Shown: one piece after another, positions 34,401 to 46,322 of the stretch | How positions within the stretch are numbered: position 1 is the stretch's first letter | Layout: each line of letters starts with the position of its first letter | DNA from: Monocercomonoides exilis | Lineage: Eukaryota > Preaxostyla > Oxymonadida > Polymastigidae | Reading direction: 5' to 3' | NCBI GenBank assembly: GCA_001643675.2 | Contig: LSRY02000024.1 | Location: 1,118,001 to 1,182,000 of the forward strand | Length of the DNA stretch: 64,000 bases | The notes under the pieces: model-generated | The model's database searches: none | Told to the model about the DNA's origin: nothing | Seen by the model: the letters and a program-made list of their open reading frames with translations, nothing else | Made by a program: the position numbers and the translations under genes

Positions 34401-36647
34401 ATTCTTCACCATCTTCTTCTCCTTCATCTTCTCTTCTCTCAAATGCTGATAGATTCTCTTCTCATTCTTCTTCACCATCTTCTTCCTCTTCCTCTTCTTC
34501 CTCTTCTTCTTCCTCCTCTTCATTTCACTCCAAACTACCTCCCAATCTCCTTCTCCACCACCGCTTCTCCTTCATCCCTTCCCTTCCTTCCTCTGTCCTC
34601 TACACCTCTCTCGTCGCCTCCTCCTTCGCCTTCCGCCCTCTCCTCATGCTGATCCCAGTGAGGTTGGGGCTGAACTCCATCAACAGCGAATATTACTCAG
34701 CCATCCTCAAATGCCTCTCTCACCCGCTTTCTGTTGGAATCGTGGGCGGAAAGCCAAGATCGTCTTTGTGGTATGTTGGAAGTTCTGTATATTTGATATG
34801 ATTGAAGAGAATAGGAGTTAATTTAGAGAAAGAGTTAATATGCTATTTGATATTTAGATTATTCTGATTATATTTTTCATACTGTTTTTTTTTTTTTTTT
34901 AATTGTCTTTTAAAATAATCTTGTTACTATTTCTTCTATTTCTTTCTGCCTTTTTTTTAATTTTTTATCTTTCAACCACTTCCCAATCAGGTTTGTTGGT
35001 TTCCAGAAGAATTCACTTTATTATCTCGACCCACACACCACACAAGAGGCTGTGACTCGTCGCATTGTGCGTGAAAGGATTGAGTATCTGTCTTCTCTCT
35101 CATCTTCTTCATCTCCTTCTCCTCCCCCTTCGTCTTCTCCTTCTCCTTCTCCTCCGCCTCTGATGAGGGCACAGCACCCACGAAGCTCTTTGTCTGATCA
35201 GCCCAAACACAACGCTGCCCTTTCCTCTGCCCCTTCTCCTCTGTCATTTCATGCACATTCATCGTCTTCTCCATCTTCTACGTTGAAGGCAATGGCTTCT
35301 GCAACTTCTTCTTCCTCTTCCTCTTCTTCTTCATCATTTTCTCATTCTTCTTATCCTCCTTCTTTGTCTTCTCCTTCTTCATTTCCACTGTCTTCCCAAA
35401 AAACAGCTGAATCTTCTCATCTTTTGAGAAATGCACAAAATGCTTCTCAAATGAAAGGCTCGCCTCTGAAAGATCAGTCTCACAGGCTCCATTTGTCTGT
35501 TCCTTCGCCTTCTTTCTCTTCCTCTTCTCTTTCTCCTTCTTCATCACCGTCAAATTCATCATCACCTTCTTCTTCTCTTCCTCTTTCAATGCAGTTGCTG
35601 TCTGTTGATTCTGCCAGAGCGACAAATACACCTCGCATTTCTGCTGAAACAACAACAACTTCTTCTACCTCTTCCTCTTCCTCTTCCTCTTCCTCTTCCT
35701 CTTCCTCTTCCTCTTCCTCTTCCTCTTCCTCTTCCTCTTCTTCATTTGCACGCAATCTATCTTCTTCTCAGCCATTTCGCTTTCCTTTCTTCATTTCAAA
35801 TATTGATCCTTCCTCTCCTTCTCCTTCGTCATCATCATCCGTTGCTTCTTCTTCTTCTTCTTCCTCCTCCTCTCATTCATCTCCACCTCCACATATTCCT
35901 CACGCATCCACTTCTTTCCCCTCCAAATCATCTCCATCATCATCAGCTTCAAACAGCCAAATAACAAACACCATTCTGAATGCCACAAAAACAGCTATTG
36001 TTCCCAAGCATTCCACACATCCCACTCAGCACCAGTCGCAACACACTCCAAAACTCACTTCAGCAAACTCACTTCCAACTAAGCTCACTTCATCTTCCAG
36101 TTCAGTTGCATTGCAGATACCTTCATCTTCATCATTTTCCTCTTCTTCCTCTTCCTCTTCCTACTCGGACTCCTCTTCTTCCTCTTCTTCCTCTTCTTCC
36201 TCCTCTCCTCGCCCTCATGTAACATATTCATCCTCCATCCTTCGCTCTCTTTCTCTCCTTCAGCCTTCGATGAACATCTCATTCCCTCTACCAACCACAC
36301 GATCGCCTTCCATTCCATATTCTTCATCTCGAAACGGTTCCTCCTCTTTTGCCGGCTCTTCTCGTGCCTCTTACACCTCCTCTTCGTTCCCACCTATTCC
36401 TCCTCTTCCGCTCTCTTCCTCTCCTCTCTACACAAACCCCTCGCCTTATTTGTCGTCCATCGGCCTTTCCTCCTTCTTCTGCCGCAAGATGAAGAAGATT
36501 GCGCTGTCCAGCGTTGATCCATCGATGATGTTGTGCTTTCTCGTCTGCTCGCGTGCTGAGCTGAGGGAAGTGAAGGAGATGTTCATGTCGATTGATTCGG
36601 GGCTGGTGAGTGTGGTGATGAAGAGGAACGACATGTACAAGGAGTGA
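28439..36647 (+). CDS. ATG4: ATG4 cysteine protease with giant low-complexity inserts
   Basis: ATG4 cleaves the C-terminus of ATG8/LC3 and delipidates it during autophagy. Exons 28439..34770 and 34991..36647 join in phase 2 over a 220-bp intron (GTATGTTGGA...CCAATCAG), giving about 2,662 aa against ~400 in other eukaryotes. The catalytic Cys71 lies in 'TSDKGWGCVHRTSQMMLAEA'. The conserved 'STFSIHNICKIG' follows. The second half of the fold returns only after some 1,850 residues: 'RPLLMLIPVRLGLNSIN', 'SVGIVGGKPRSSLW', and in exon 2 'FVGFQKNSLYYLDPHTT' with Asp2124 and His2126. A second insert of about 430 residues precedes the C-terminal 'CRKMKKIALSSVDPSMML'. The inserts are poly-Ser, acidic, Arg/Lys- and His-rich. 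All three catalytic residues are present and the frame is open throughout, so an active but grossly expanded enzyme is the simplest reading. Confidence 0.93.
34771..34990 (+). other. ATG4 intron
   Basis: GTATG donor and CAATCAG acceptor. Splicing restores the contiguous conserved block spanning the Trp codon and 'FVGFQ'. Confidence 0.9.
35669..35740 (+). repeat. Perfect (CTTCCT)n hexanucleotide tract inside ATG4
   Basis: About twelve uninterrupted units that encode serine only; a likely length-variable site. Confidence 0.9.
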
Positions 36648-38470
36648 GAATGGGCCGTTGTTGCACTGTTGTTCTGACTTGCTGGTTGGCTGTAATGCTT
36701 GCACAATAAAGAGATTGGTATGAAGTTGTTTGCTGATGTTATCTGAAATTGCTGCATGGATGAATTGCAATGCGTTGAAATTATTATCGTTTGAAAGAGA
36801 AACTGATTGATGGATGCATTTGATAGTGAAAAGTGATTTTCTGGAAGGAAAAAAAAACTTTTTCGCCATCTCTAAATCAAAGAGAATGTTCGTCATTTAT
36901 GTTTTCTTCTACCAGCTGACCTTTCAATAAAGCGAAATAATCCAAAATGGAATTGTGTGAGATTGATATCTGTATTTTATTCAATGGTTTGGCTTCTGTG
37001 ATAATTTTCTTAAATAGCTAGCTTTATTATGTTATTAGTCATTGATGTTATTTGTATTAATTGTTGTGTATATTTCAGCTTCACCCCAATTTCACACTCA
37101 CTTCTGTTAATGTCAGATTATGTTTTTGAAATAAAGAGTTATTGCATTATTTCTTTTACAAGTTACTTTTTTCTTTTTGTTTCTTTCTCTTTTCATCAGT
37201 TTTTCGATTTTTATTGTGAAAAATCTTTTATTTCTGTTGACTGCATTCTTAACTTATTTAAATTGGTATAATCCACTCGAGATTTCACATCATGCATGAT
37301 TTTGTAACAAATTTACAGTTAGTTTTCTTTTCTCATTCATTTCTTTTCATTCACCAATTTCTTTTTCATTCTTTTTTGTTTCATCTTTTTTTTTTTTAAA
37401 CTAATTATCTCGTTTCTTTGCGGTATTATGTTATTGTGTTCTTTATATAACGAATTGTTAATTGTTCTGAAAAAGGAGAGCTTACAAAAATATCTAATTC
37501 TGAACATTAAGGACTATTTCTCAGATTTTTTTTAAGTTTTCGAGGTTCATCAAAAAGAAGTTAATACTTCTTTTTCGCTGTATATATGCACTACCAAATA
37601 ATTGAACGAATTATTGTGAACCTGATTGAAGAGTCTGAAAGTGACTGAGTATTTTACGAATTACTCAATCATTCTCCAATTTATGGAACAATTGTGATGC
37701 TGAGACAATCAACATAAATCTGTCTAAATTCATTCAATAATCCGTAATTTTTTTGCAAAATATTGTCTCAGTTTATATCTCCACTTGTGTATTGTTTAAA
37801 ACATTTTTTTTTTAAAATGATTACTTAACCCAAACTTTTCGGACAATGCTTCAACGAAAAAAATTTCATCATTTTGGTGGTTCTTTTTGATATCATAACT
37901 ATTCTTTTTAAATTTCCGAATTAACCAATTGGGTCATAATTTTTGATATCGTAACTTTGTTCGAAGAAAGATCTTTTTTTTTATAATTGTGGAAGAAAGT
38001 GAGAAAATCAAAAATACATGTAAATAAATGAATAGAAAAAGAATGGTGATTGAATTTTTGAAAACTTAGTTAATTTGCGATTATCTTGATAATTCCATTA
38101 TAACATTTATTTATTGAGTTTTTATTTATATCAAAATTATATTGCATAACATCTCCCTTCAAGCTCAGTTATTGAATATCATTGATTAATGTTTGAGTAT
38201 AATTTAACGATATTGCTTTTTTAATGCTTTTAATAAACCATCATCTTTATATTAATAAATAATTGTTTCATTAAATTTACATACGATATAACGAGATTTA
38301 TAAATTTATATATTGTCACTTAAAACTTTATTAATGTTATGAACGATCATAATTCAATTTAGGTCGATTCGAGAGGTTGAAGAGAGGCAATATAACTTGA
38401 AAAGGAATTAAAAACTGAAATGATGTTAATGGACTTTCTGATGGAAGTGACATAATTTCAAAGAAGAATG
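36648..38470. other. Gene-poor AT-rich DNA
   Basis: About 1.8 kb after ATG4. I see the ATG4 3' flank, homopolymer runs and no supported exon on either strand. Confidence 0.5.
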
Positions 38471-39300
38471 TGAATAATGGAGAAAAAATGTGATTCATAT
38501 AATCTGTTTGATGTTTTCCTCATTATTTTTTATTTATTGATTTATTTGGCTGATGATTTATATGTTGATTTGCATGTTTGTTTGTTTGCTTGGTGGGCAT
38601 TCTGCAAGAAATGGGAGGAGGAAATGGGAGGCGGAAATGGGGGTTGTGGTGGCTGCAAAATTTTTGAGCGCTTGGCAGTGGCAAGAAAGTGATGTTGATG
38701 AAGAAGGAAAGTTGAATGAGAAATGGAGAAGGTGGCAAAGTTGAGTGAAATTCCTGTTAAAATGATGAATACGCCAAAAGATTCTGTGAGGCGTTATAGC
38801 GGCAAGAAGAGGAGAGAAGAGGGAAAAGGAGGAACGAGTTGTGTGAGAGAGCGATGGAAAGGAGGAGCTTTGGAAGGATGGTTGCAAAGGAATGGAGGAG
38901 CTGCGAAGCACGTGGACTTAATTCCAAAGAGACAAAACAGGCGATGCTACAACGTTCGTTGATGCCTTTATCTTCATCACCATCGTATTTTTTTTTCCCT
39001 TCTTCTTCCTCTTCCTCTTCTTCATCTTCTTCATCTTCTTCCTCTTCTTCTTCTTCTTCATCTTCTTCCTCTTCTTCTTCTTCTTCATCTTCTTCCTCTT
39101 CTTCTTCTTCTTCTTCTCCTTCTCCTTCTCCTTCTCCTTCTCCTTCTCCTTCTTCTCTTTCTCTTTCTCTTTCTCTTTCTCTTTCTCTTTCTCTTTCTCT
39201 CTCAATCTTCAAGGGATGCATCAAAACTCCCTTCAGAATTTCTTCCTCTTCTCCAATTTTTAAATAAAATATTTATATTGCCTTCAGATGCTACAAACGG
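38471..39300. other. GC-richer segment with simple repeats, coding status unclear
   Basis: Frames on both strands are open but none has a recognisable protein. On the plus strand 38839..39267 reads Met-start, then Ser, Ser-Pro and Ser-Leu runs produced by the microsatellite. It may be a relic of a Ser-rich gene. Confidence 0.3.
38999..39203. repeat. Compound microsatellite (TCT)n - (TCTCCT)n - (TCTTTC)n
   Basis: Three successive pyrimidine repeat types in one tract: interrupted TCT/TCC triplets to ~39115, TCTCCT hexamers to ~39150, and TCTTTC hexamers to ~39200. Confidence 0.9.
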
Positions 39301-39870
39301 ATTGTTTTAATATTTGGAAATGGAAATGATGAATGAATAAACAGGCAGAGGAAAGCGTTTGGGTTGAATGTTTCTCTTCACTTGAATCAGCATCAACATC
39401 GTTGTTGCTGTTTTTGTTTCATTTTCAACATTCACTGAGGGTTTCTGATATTCCTTGAAAGCAAAGGAAGCATTGAGAAAACACCATTTTCTTTTTGCGA
39501 ATGAGCTGAAAAAAGGTTGTTTTGAGAAAAACATGCAAAGGGTGAATGAATACTTTGAAATGATAAATGTTTGTCAACTCATTTTGGGAAGAACTTTGGT
39601 GAAAGAAAGAAGAAAATGGAGAAATTCATGATTTTTAATAAATTTATTATTTTCATTTGGAAAAACAAAAATTGAATCTTTTTTTTTTTTTTGTTGTTAT
39701 TTCTTCACTTCATTTTGATGAATCTGGGTAATAAATCACTTTAAGCAAACATATGAAAATTAATTTTTGTAACGTTTTGCGAAATGAATGAAAAAAGAGA
39801 AAGAGAAATTGTGAGTCATGAAATTCTAAGCATCTCATTCCTCAAACATTCACAAGATAATCTGAAATAT
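39301..39870. other. AT-rich intergenic DNA
   Basis: No gene recognised; leads into the 3' end of family copy A. Confidence 0.4.
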
Positions 39871-41298
39871 TCAAAGATAAATTAATTCAATGTTTTTTTT
39901 AAAAAAGGAACGAAATGCTTTATGAAAGCTTGCGATTGTATCTTCGTATCCTTCTTCTTCCATCTTTTCAAGCATCTTCCTTTTTGTTGCCTTTCTGTTC
40001 ACTTCTTCCATTTCATCATCCTCCTTTTCTTTCAATCTTTTCGAAACATTCTCAAAGAATCCCAAGCAATTATAAACTGCACGTTCATTCAACGTTTGTC
40101 TCTGAATCTCCACCAAAACAGTATCGACAGCTTCTCCGTTCAGCAAGTCTTCAACTTTCACAACTCTATTTTCTGATGCATTCCTCAAGGGATAAGTGCA
40201 ATAATCTATAATATCTCTGCAATTATCCTTCGCTGCTTGATATATCCGAACAATGTTTTTGAGCAGCCCAACATTATCTTTATTCTTCAATCGACAACTT
40301 TGAAAATAAATTGCACATGTTTCGACCCATCTCATCAATGCCAATTCTTCTTTCGCTTCTTCTTTGCTCATTTCCTCTTCTTTCTTCTTCCAATTCACAT
40401 TTCTTGTCAGTTCTTCCAATTCTCTTGCTGCTTCTCTTCCGAAATGCAGCTCATTCGTAATTGTATCTTCCAAAAATCCATTGTTATAAAATCTGTATAT
40501 AAAAAATTGCCAGGCAGACTGATAAGCAAGTTTTGTGAGATTTCTGTGTTTCTGCTGATGTTTGATGATTTCTGTAATTTCCTTCAAATACAGTTCTTTT
40601 TCAATTTCCTAATAAATAATGAAAGAGAAATTCAAAAACTTCAAAAATAAAAATAAGCGATTTCAAACATAAAATTTACCGATCCTGCTCAAATCCAGCA
40701 AAGCAATTTCCACTTCCTTTTGTTTCGCCTCGCTTTCCTCTTTCTTCAATGCAACTTTAAGAAGGTCAGGAATACAAATTGAAAGTAATTCCGAAGACGG
40801 AACTCCGCTGTAAAACAAAAGATTGCATTCATAAATATCAGTCAGAAGCTTTTCATTCTTTTCTTTTTCTTTCTTTTCTTCTTCTTCCGTAATCTTTTGA
40901 AATCTTTCTCCAAGCGAAGACGAATCAAAGCATGGATTCCACACGTTTTTCAGCACATTGCAATATCCAACATGTTTCAGCAGCAAAATTGTACTTTCCA
41001 TTTGAAATTTTCTTTTCTTCAATCATCTTGTTCATCTTGTTAAACATTATAATTGATGAAATAGACCGAAGTTCTTTTTTGTTCATTTCCTCCACAAGTC
41101 CGTTCATTTCTTCGATTTTCGCTTTCTGCTCGCTTTCTGTGCAATGCTCAAGTTCAGAGAACATTTCTTCAATAAATTTATTTATGATGGAAAGCGCTGA
41201 ACACTCAAAAAAAGAAAAATGAACAAACTTGAAAACTTGTTTGCAAGAGATGGCCCTTGAACGTCATCATTGGATTTATCTTCATCGCGTATTTCCAT
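39871..41298 (-). pseudogene. Helical repeat family copy A, one frameshift
   Basis: Exons (minus): 41298..41229, 41166..40669 and 40608..39871, with introns of 62 and 60 bp starting GTTTGTTC and GTTTGAAATC. Phases match (1 and 0). The start reads 'MEIRDEDKSNDD', then 'FSELEHCTESEQKAKIEEMN', and the end has 'KMEEEGYEDTIASFHK'. One extra base near 40995-41010 in exon 2 shifts the frame between 'NKMIEEKK' and 'MESTILLLKHVGYC'. Without it the product would be 434 aa. The charged, all-helical make-up suggests an armadillo/HEAT-like solenoid, but I recognise no named domain. It is the inverted counterpart of copy C. Confidence 0.75.
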
Positions 41299-42480
41299 TC
41301 AACTTGTTGCGTGAATGATCAATTTGTGCGTAACAGTATATTTAAAACAAAAAACAAAAAATAAACCATTGATGATTGTTGACAAAACAAAGATAAAGGC
41401 CAAACTCAATTCCTTTGATTAGTTAAAAAATAAATGTGAAATCGAAATCACAAAAAAGCCAACGGTATTAGCAGTATATAGCCAAATACTAAAGAATTTT
41501 ATTTCTTTCTGATCGAATCAACAATAATTTATTTTTAGGATCTGGATGGCATTTCGAATGAAAACTTGAACGAATTGAGAAATACCCCACATATTTGCTG
41601 TTGAATGAAAATACATATGTATTTTTATTCCAACATTCTGAGTGGAACAAAGAAGGGGAAATTTTGTGCTTTTTTGAACTTTTCAAAAAAGTGACAAAAA
41701 AGCAACAGTTTGTTCATTAATCATGCGCACACTTCATTCTCCTCCAAATTAAAATTCAAACATAAATATTACACTTATTTCCCTCACATTTAGAGTTATT
41801 TGGAAGCTTTGCTTCATCGAAATGATTTTTTCTGTTATTTCAGAGTGTTTGCTTGTTTCCGTGAATGTTTCAAATAAAATGTGTTGAGAAAAGTTTTGAG
41901 ATATCTCGATAATTTTATAATTAGTTGCTTTCTTGAGTGGGTTGTTCAAGCTGAAGGAAGATTGGGAGGGAATCATACTTTCGACAATTCACATTTTTTT
42001 GATGATTGGGCGCATGATAATTGAACGCATAAGAGAATTTATCAAGGCAACAATGGACAGCATCGTTTATTGAGCATTGAAAGAGATTCTATTCCAAAAA
42101 GCTTTGAGGCTGAGCGAAGATGAAAGAATTCGAGATGGCAAAGGGAGATTGATGCAATATGCGGAACCAAGCTCATGCGGAATTTTGAGTACGTTTAAAT
42201 CTGTTAAAAACTTCATGGTGATGCCGCTTGACGTGTATTTATCTGTTAAGACGCTTGTTACGTTTTTCGGAAAATCATCATTTTTGGTTGTTTTGATGGT
42301 AATCATTGTTTCACCGATTTCTGTGTGGATTTCGAGGAAAACCTTGAAGCTACATGGGAGAAGAAGAAACGAATCAAAAAGACGGAACAGATAACGATAG
42401 AAATGTTTGATTTAATTAAGGTGTGTTATCCAATTTATGAAACAATTTTGCATTTTTTTATAATAATTAGAAAGAAGGAA
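41299..42480. other. Upstream part of inverted-duplication arm, no gene
   Basis: Short open frames exist on both strands (for example 42077..42394 plus), but they are not conserved as frames in the other arm. I call no gene. Confidence 0.4.
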
Positions 42481-42549
42481 ATCATAAAATAATATAAAAA
42501 TAACTCAAACTTTTCAGAAATGATAATTTCATGTTTTCATTTTCATTTT

Positions 42550-42550
42550 T

Positions 42551-42586
<36 letters not shown>

Positions 42587-42600
42587 TTCTTTTCTTTTCT
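42550..42600. repeat. (CTTT)n microsatellite
   Basis: About ten tetranucleotide units followed by TTTTC pentamers. Confidence 0.85.
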
Positions 42601-45600
42601 TTTATTTGTTTTGATGTTTCATCACTATTCTTTTGATTTTAGTTAATAAAAAATAAATGGTTGGGAAGAAATGATAAAAGGCAGACTGCTTCAATCAGAG
42701 AGGCGAGAAGTCGAGCATTTTTTTTAAAAATGGTATTGCCTCATTTGTAACTTCATATTTTTCTTTTTCTCTGTATTCTTTTCTTTGATAATTTTTTGGT
42801 TAATTTTGCGAATTTTAAAAATATGATTCACTCAAAAACGGATTCGTCTTGCAGATCCTTATCAATTCAGACTCAGCAACTTGCAGTAACTTGCGAAGGC
42901 ATTCACCCTCATCGAGCTTGTTGGCCTATGTTTTTTTTTACAGCATCTGCCTTTGAATGTGCCTTTTTTGTTTCTTTCCATCAAAATCGTTGAATCGCTC
43001 TGTTCATTGCTGAACAGCAGATGGATGGAGAGAAGAAGCATTAACAGAATGGAGATGCTGATGCAGTCACCAGGGTTTGCTGACAGATGCGAAGGGAAAG
43101 AAGGAGAAGAGGGAGAAGAGGAGGTTAGAGTTATCAGTTCGTTTGAAGAGGAAGTGAAGGAAGTGAATGGAAGAGATGAAAAGAAATGAAGAGGAAATGT
43201 TGAAAAAAAAGAGAATACGAAAAAGACGAGAAAGACAGAAAGACAGAAATAAATAAAGAGGAAATATGATGAATGTTTGGATGAATACAAAAAACTCGAT
43301 GGAAGAAACAATAAAAAACACTTTTCAATAGAAGAGCAGAAATGCTATTTGGATGGGAAAAGCAATAGATTTCATTCAAAAGGGGAAGGAAAGGCTTGTC
43401 AAAAAGAGCGAAAGAAATGAAAGGAAAAATCGGGAAATGATTCATTTTATTGGAGAATTAGGTGAAAAGTGGAATATTACTTGCTAATTTCAAATTATTT
43501 TAATGATAAAAATCTTGCTTTTCATTTGAAAAAGAAAAATCTTCTCTTTTTATTTCATTTCTGTTCTTTTTTTTTTTATTTAATTTTTTTCTGTTAAGAG
43601 CAATAAAATAAAAATTAATTCTTTCATGGATTTTTTCAAAAAGTTATTCATAGAACTTCTTCAAAGATACTTCAAAACGAAGGGATGACTATTAAATGCT
43701 GGCTAACAACATTAACATTGAACTACAACAATATAATCAAAAAATTTAGATAATTATCTCGATTTTCCAATTTTCTTTTAAAAAATTGCTTTTCAATCCA
43801 TTCAACAAAAAAAGAAATTCGCTCGTTGAATGTATCAAAAACGCAAAGTTTTTAAAAAATGACAAAAATAAATATTTTCTTTTTAATAATTAATAAATAA
43901 TTTCATTAAGAGAACAAAAGAAAACTATTTCTTTCGATTTCAACTGAAGGAAAGAGATGAGAAACACTAAAGTACAATTTTGAAAGTCATTCAAAGATAA
44001 AAAAAGAAAAAATTTCAAAGAAAGAGAGAGAGAGAAAGAAATGAAAAATTTAACAAACAAAGCCAGAAACTAATTCACAACATTCAAAAAATTGAAGCAT
44101 CAAGGTACTAAGCAGTCTAAAAAAAATGAAAGAAAGAAAAAGAAAAAGAACATGAAATCTTATTTTTCGTTCTTCAAATGAAATTTCTTCCGCTTCGCGT
44201 CTTTCCTTAATATAAATTCAATTCTTTTTTCATTTCCGTTTCATTTCATTTCTTTTAATGAAATCTCACAATTTCTTTCATTAACTCCAACAATTCTCTG
44301 AAATATGCCATTTCTTCAAATCTTTCTCTCTTTCTCTCTTTCTTTCATCCAATACGAAAACGATTTCCTTTTCTTCAATGCATTTTTATATACTTCAATT
44401 TTCCCTGTTCAATCAGAAAATCTTTGTTTTCAGCACAAATGAACAATTTCCAGTGAAATTTCTACAAACAACAGAAGATGCTGAAGGAAATGGCATAAAT
44501 AAAACAATCCTTTTGAAACAAATTCCCTTCAATTAGCTTTCTCTCTCTCTCTCTTTCAACATGCGTTTGTTCAACACTCATCATTTTGTTCTTCATTTTC
44601 CTTCTTCCTAATTTCTTTCCTTCTTTCTTTCCTTTTTTTTCTTTCCTTTCTTTTCTCTTTCTCTTCAGATGCATCAGTTTCTTTGAAATATTCTCTACCC
44701 ATTTTCATATCTTCTATTTGATTATTCGGATAAAGGAGATGCAATATTTTTTTTATATAAATCCATTCATATTCGTCTCTAATTCATTTCCTTGTAATCC
44801 TTCTCCATTCAACACAGAAGAAGAAGAAGAAGAAGATGAAGGAGAAGATGAAGGAGAAGATGATGATGATGAAGAAACAGATAGAATGGAAGGAGGAGGT
44901 GGAGGTGGAGGAGGAGGAGAAGATGTTTAAGAATAGGAAGAAGAAGAAGATGATGAAGTTTGTGCTGAATGATCAGAATGCAACACAATAACAGTATTCG
45001 CAAACAGAATTCATTCATCAGCAGATATGAAGAAAGAACGAAAGAACGAAAGAACGAAAGAACGAAAGAGAAGCTGAAAGAGAAATGGAATGAAATGAGT
45101 TGGATGGAGCTCTTCTGGAGGAAGTTGAGCGACAAATGTGGACAAGACTCATTTGAAGAAAATGAAGACACAATGAACAGATACGAATTTCATAACAGCC
45201 AACAGCAGCAACAGACAGCAGTTTCATTGTGTGTTGCAACATGAGAATTTGATGGCTATTCAAACAACAAAATTCTCAAATAACAAGAGGATGTTCTTTT
45301 CATCAACCATGCAAAAATATCATCAATGAAGAGATTGAAGGAGAATGAGAAGAAACCATATAATCTTCAAAAATGCTGCTTGAAATGGATTGTTCCTGTG
45401 AATGACACTCAACATGAAAAATGCTGTTGATTGGAATGGAAAAATGATTAAAAAAATACATAAAATTGTTTGTTTTGCATTTATTAAAAAAACTCCTGAA
45501 AAATACAGACATACCATTCCAATCACAAATGCAGAAGATTGTCCAACCACTGTGCTGTCAATCTCCTTTTCCATTGTTTCGCAGTGCTTCTTTCTCCATC

Positions 45601-46322
45601 ATCCTTTTCCCCCTAAATATCCTGCTTTCGTTAATGCTTTAAACTGTCTGTTCAAATGAAATATAACTTTGTTTTTTTCTTTCCAAGTGCTTTCCAATTG
45701 TTGACATTCCTTTTCGCTCTCATCAAAATGCTTTTCAATCGAATATGTTTTCTTCCCTTGTTCCAATTGAATTCAAAAAAATATGCAATTCCCATCTGCT
45801 GACTGTATGTCGACATTCGGCATTCTTCTGATGTTCTCCTTAGAAAAACAAAAAAATGGCCATTTTTAAAATCTATCAGATTCTTGGGCTCTGAAAAGAT
45901 GGTTTATAAAAGAATCTTCAAAACAAACAAGAACAATAAAAAACGCATACATGTGAATATTTTGATTTTCAAAAAAATGTTGAATTTCCTTTAAAGATAC
46001 TTTTCATAAAAATCATTTCGCACAATTCCATCATCAATTCCCCGCCGTCGCTGTCTCGTTCCAACGCACAAAATAATATCGCTAATTCCGCAGAAAACAT
46101 CTGCTCATCCATCTCTCATTTCAACAAGGAATATTTTTGTTTTTTCAAATCTGATGATCTGTATATCCATTACTGCATACAAGAAATAAGATTTTTCGTT
46201 TTTTTCTTTCTTTGTTTGTTTATAACGCCTTGCCAAATATCACCAACAACGCAGAATGGTATAACAACTTATGCTTTCATGATTATTTTGAGTTAATATT
46301 TTGCGCCGATTTCTTCTTTCCA
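42601..46322. other. Gene-poor region with purine/pyrimidine simple repeats
   Basis: Nearly 3.7 kb without a supported gene. 42850-43190 and 44810-45240 are GC-richer and have open frames (Glu-rich on plus) but no recognisable domains. They may be decayed accessory genes. A GAAAGAAC octamer repeat lies at about 45031-45070. Confidence 0.4.
45031..45070 (+). repeat. Octanucleotide tandem repeat (GAAAGAAC)n
   Basis: About five near-perfect 8-bp units. Confidence 0.8.

Larger units (their letters stand above)
39860..42480 (-). repeat. Left arm of a ~2.6-kb inverted duplication
   Basis: Pairs in inverted orientation with about 50480-53070; paired positions sum to roughly 92,910-92,930 throughout. 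Non-coding blocks match as well as the gene: 41749-41976 versus 50941-51132, and the stretch around 42330-42425 versus 50490-50600 is nearly identical. Confidence 0.85.

Noticed and set aside
38839-39267. Ser-Pro/Ser-Leu repeat protein gene
   Set aside because: The repeats are explained by the compound microsatellite; the N-terminal part has no recognisable features.
42077-42394. 105-aa plus-strand gene in the duplication arm
   Set aside because: The frame is not maintained in the near-identical opposite arm, so coding constraint is absent.
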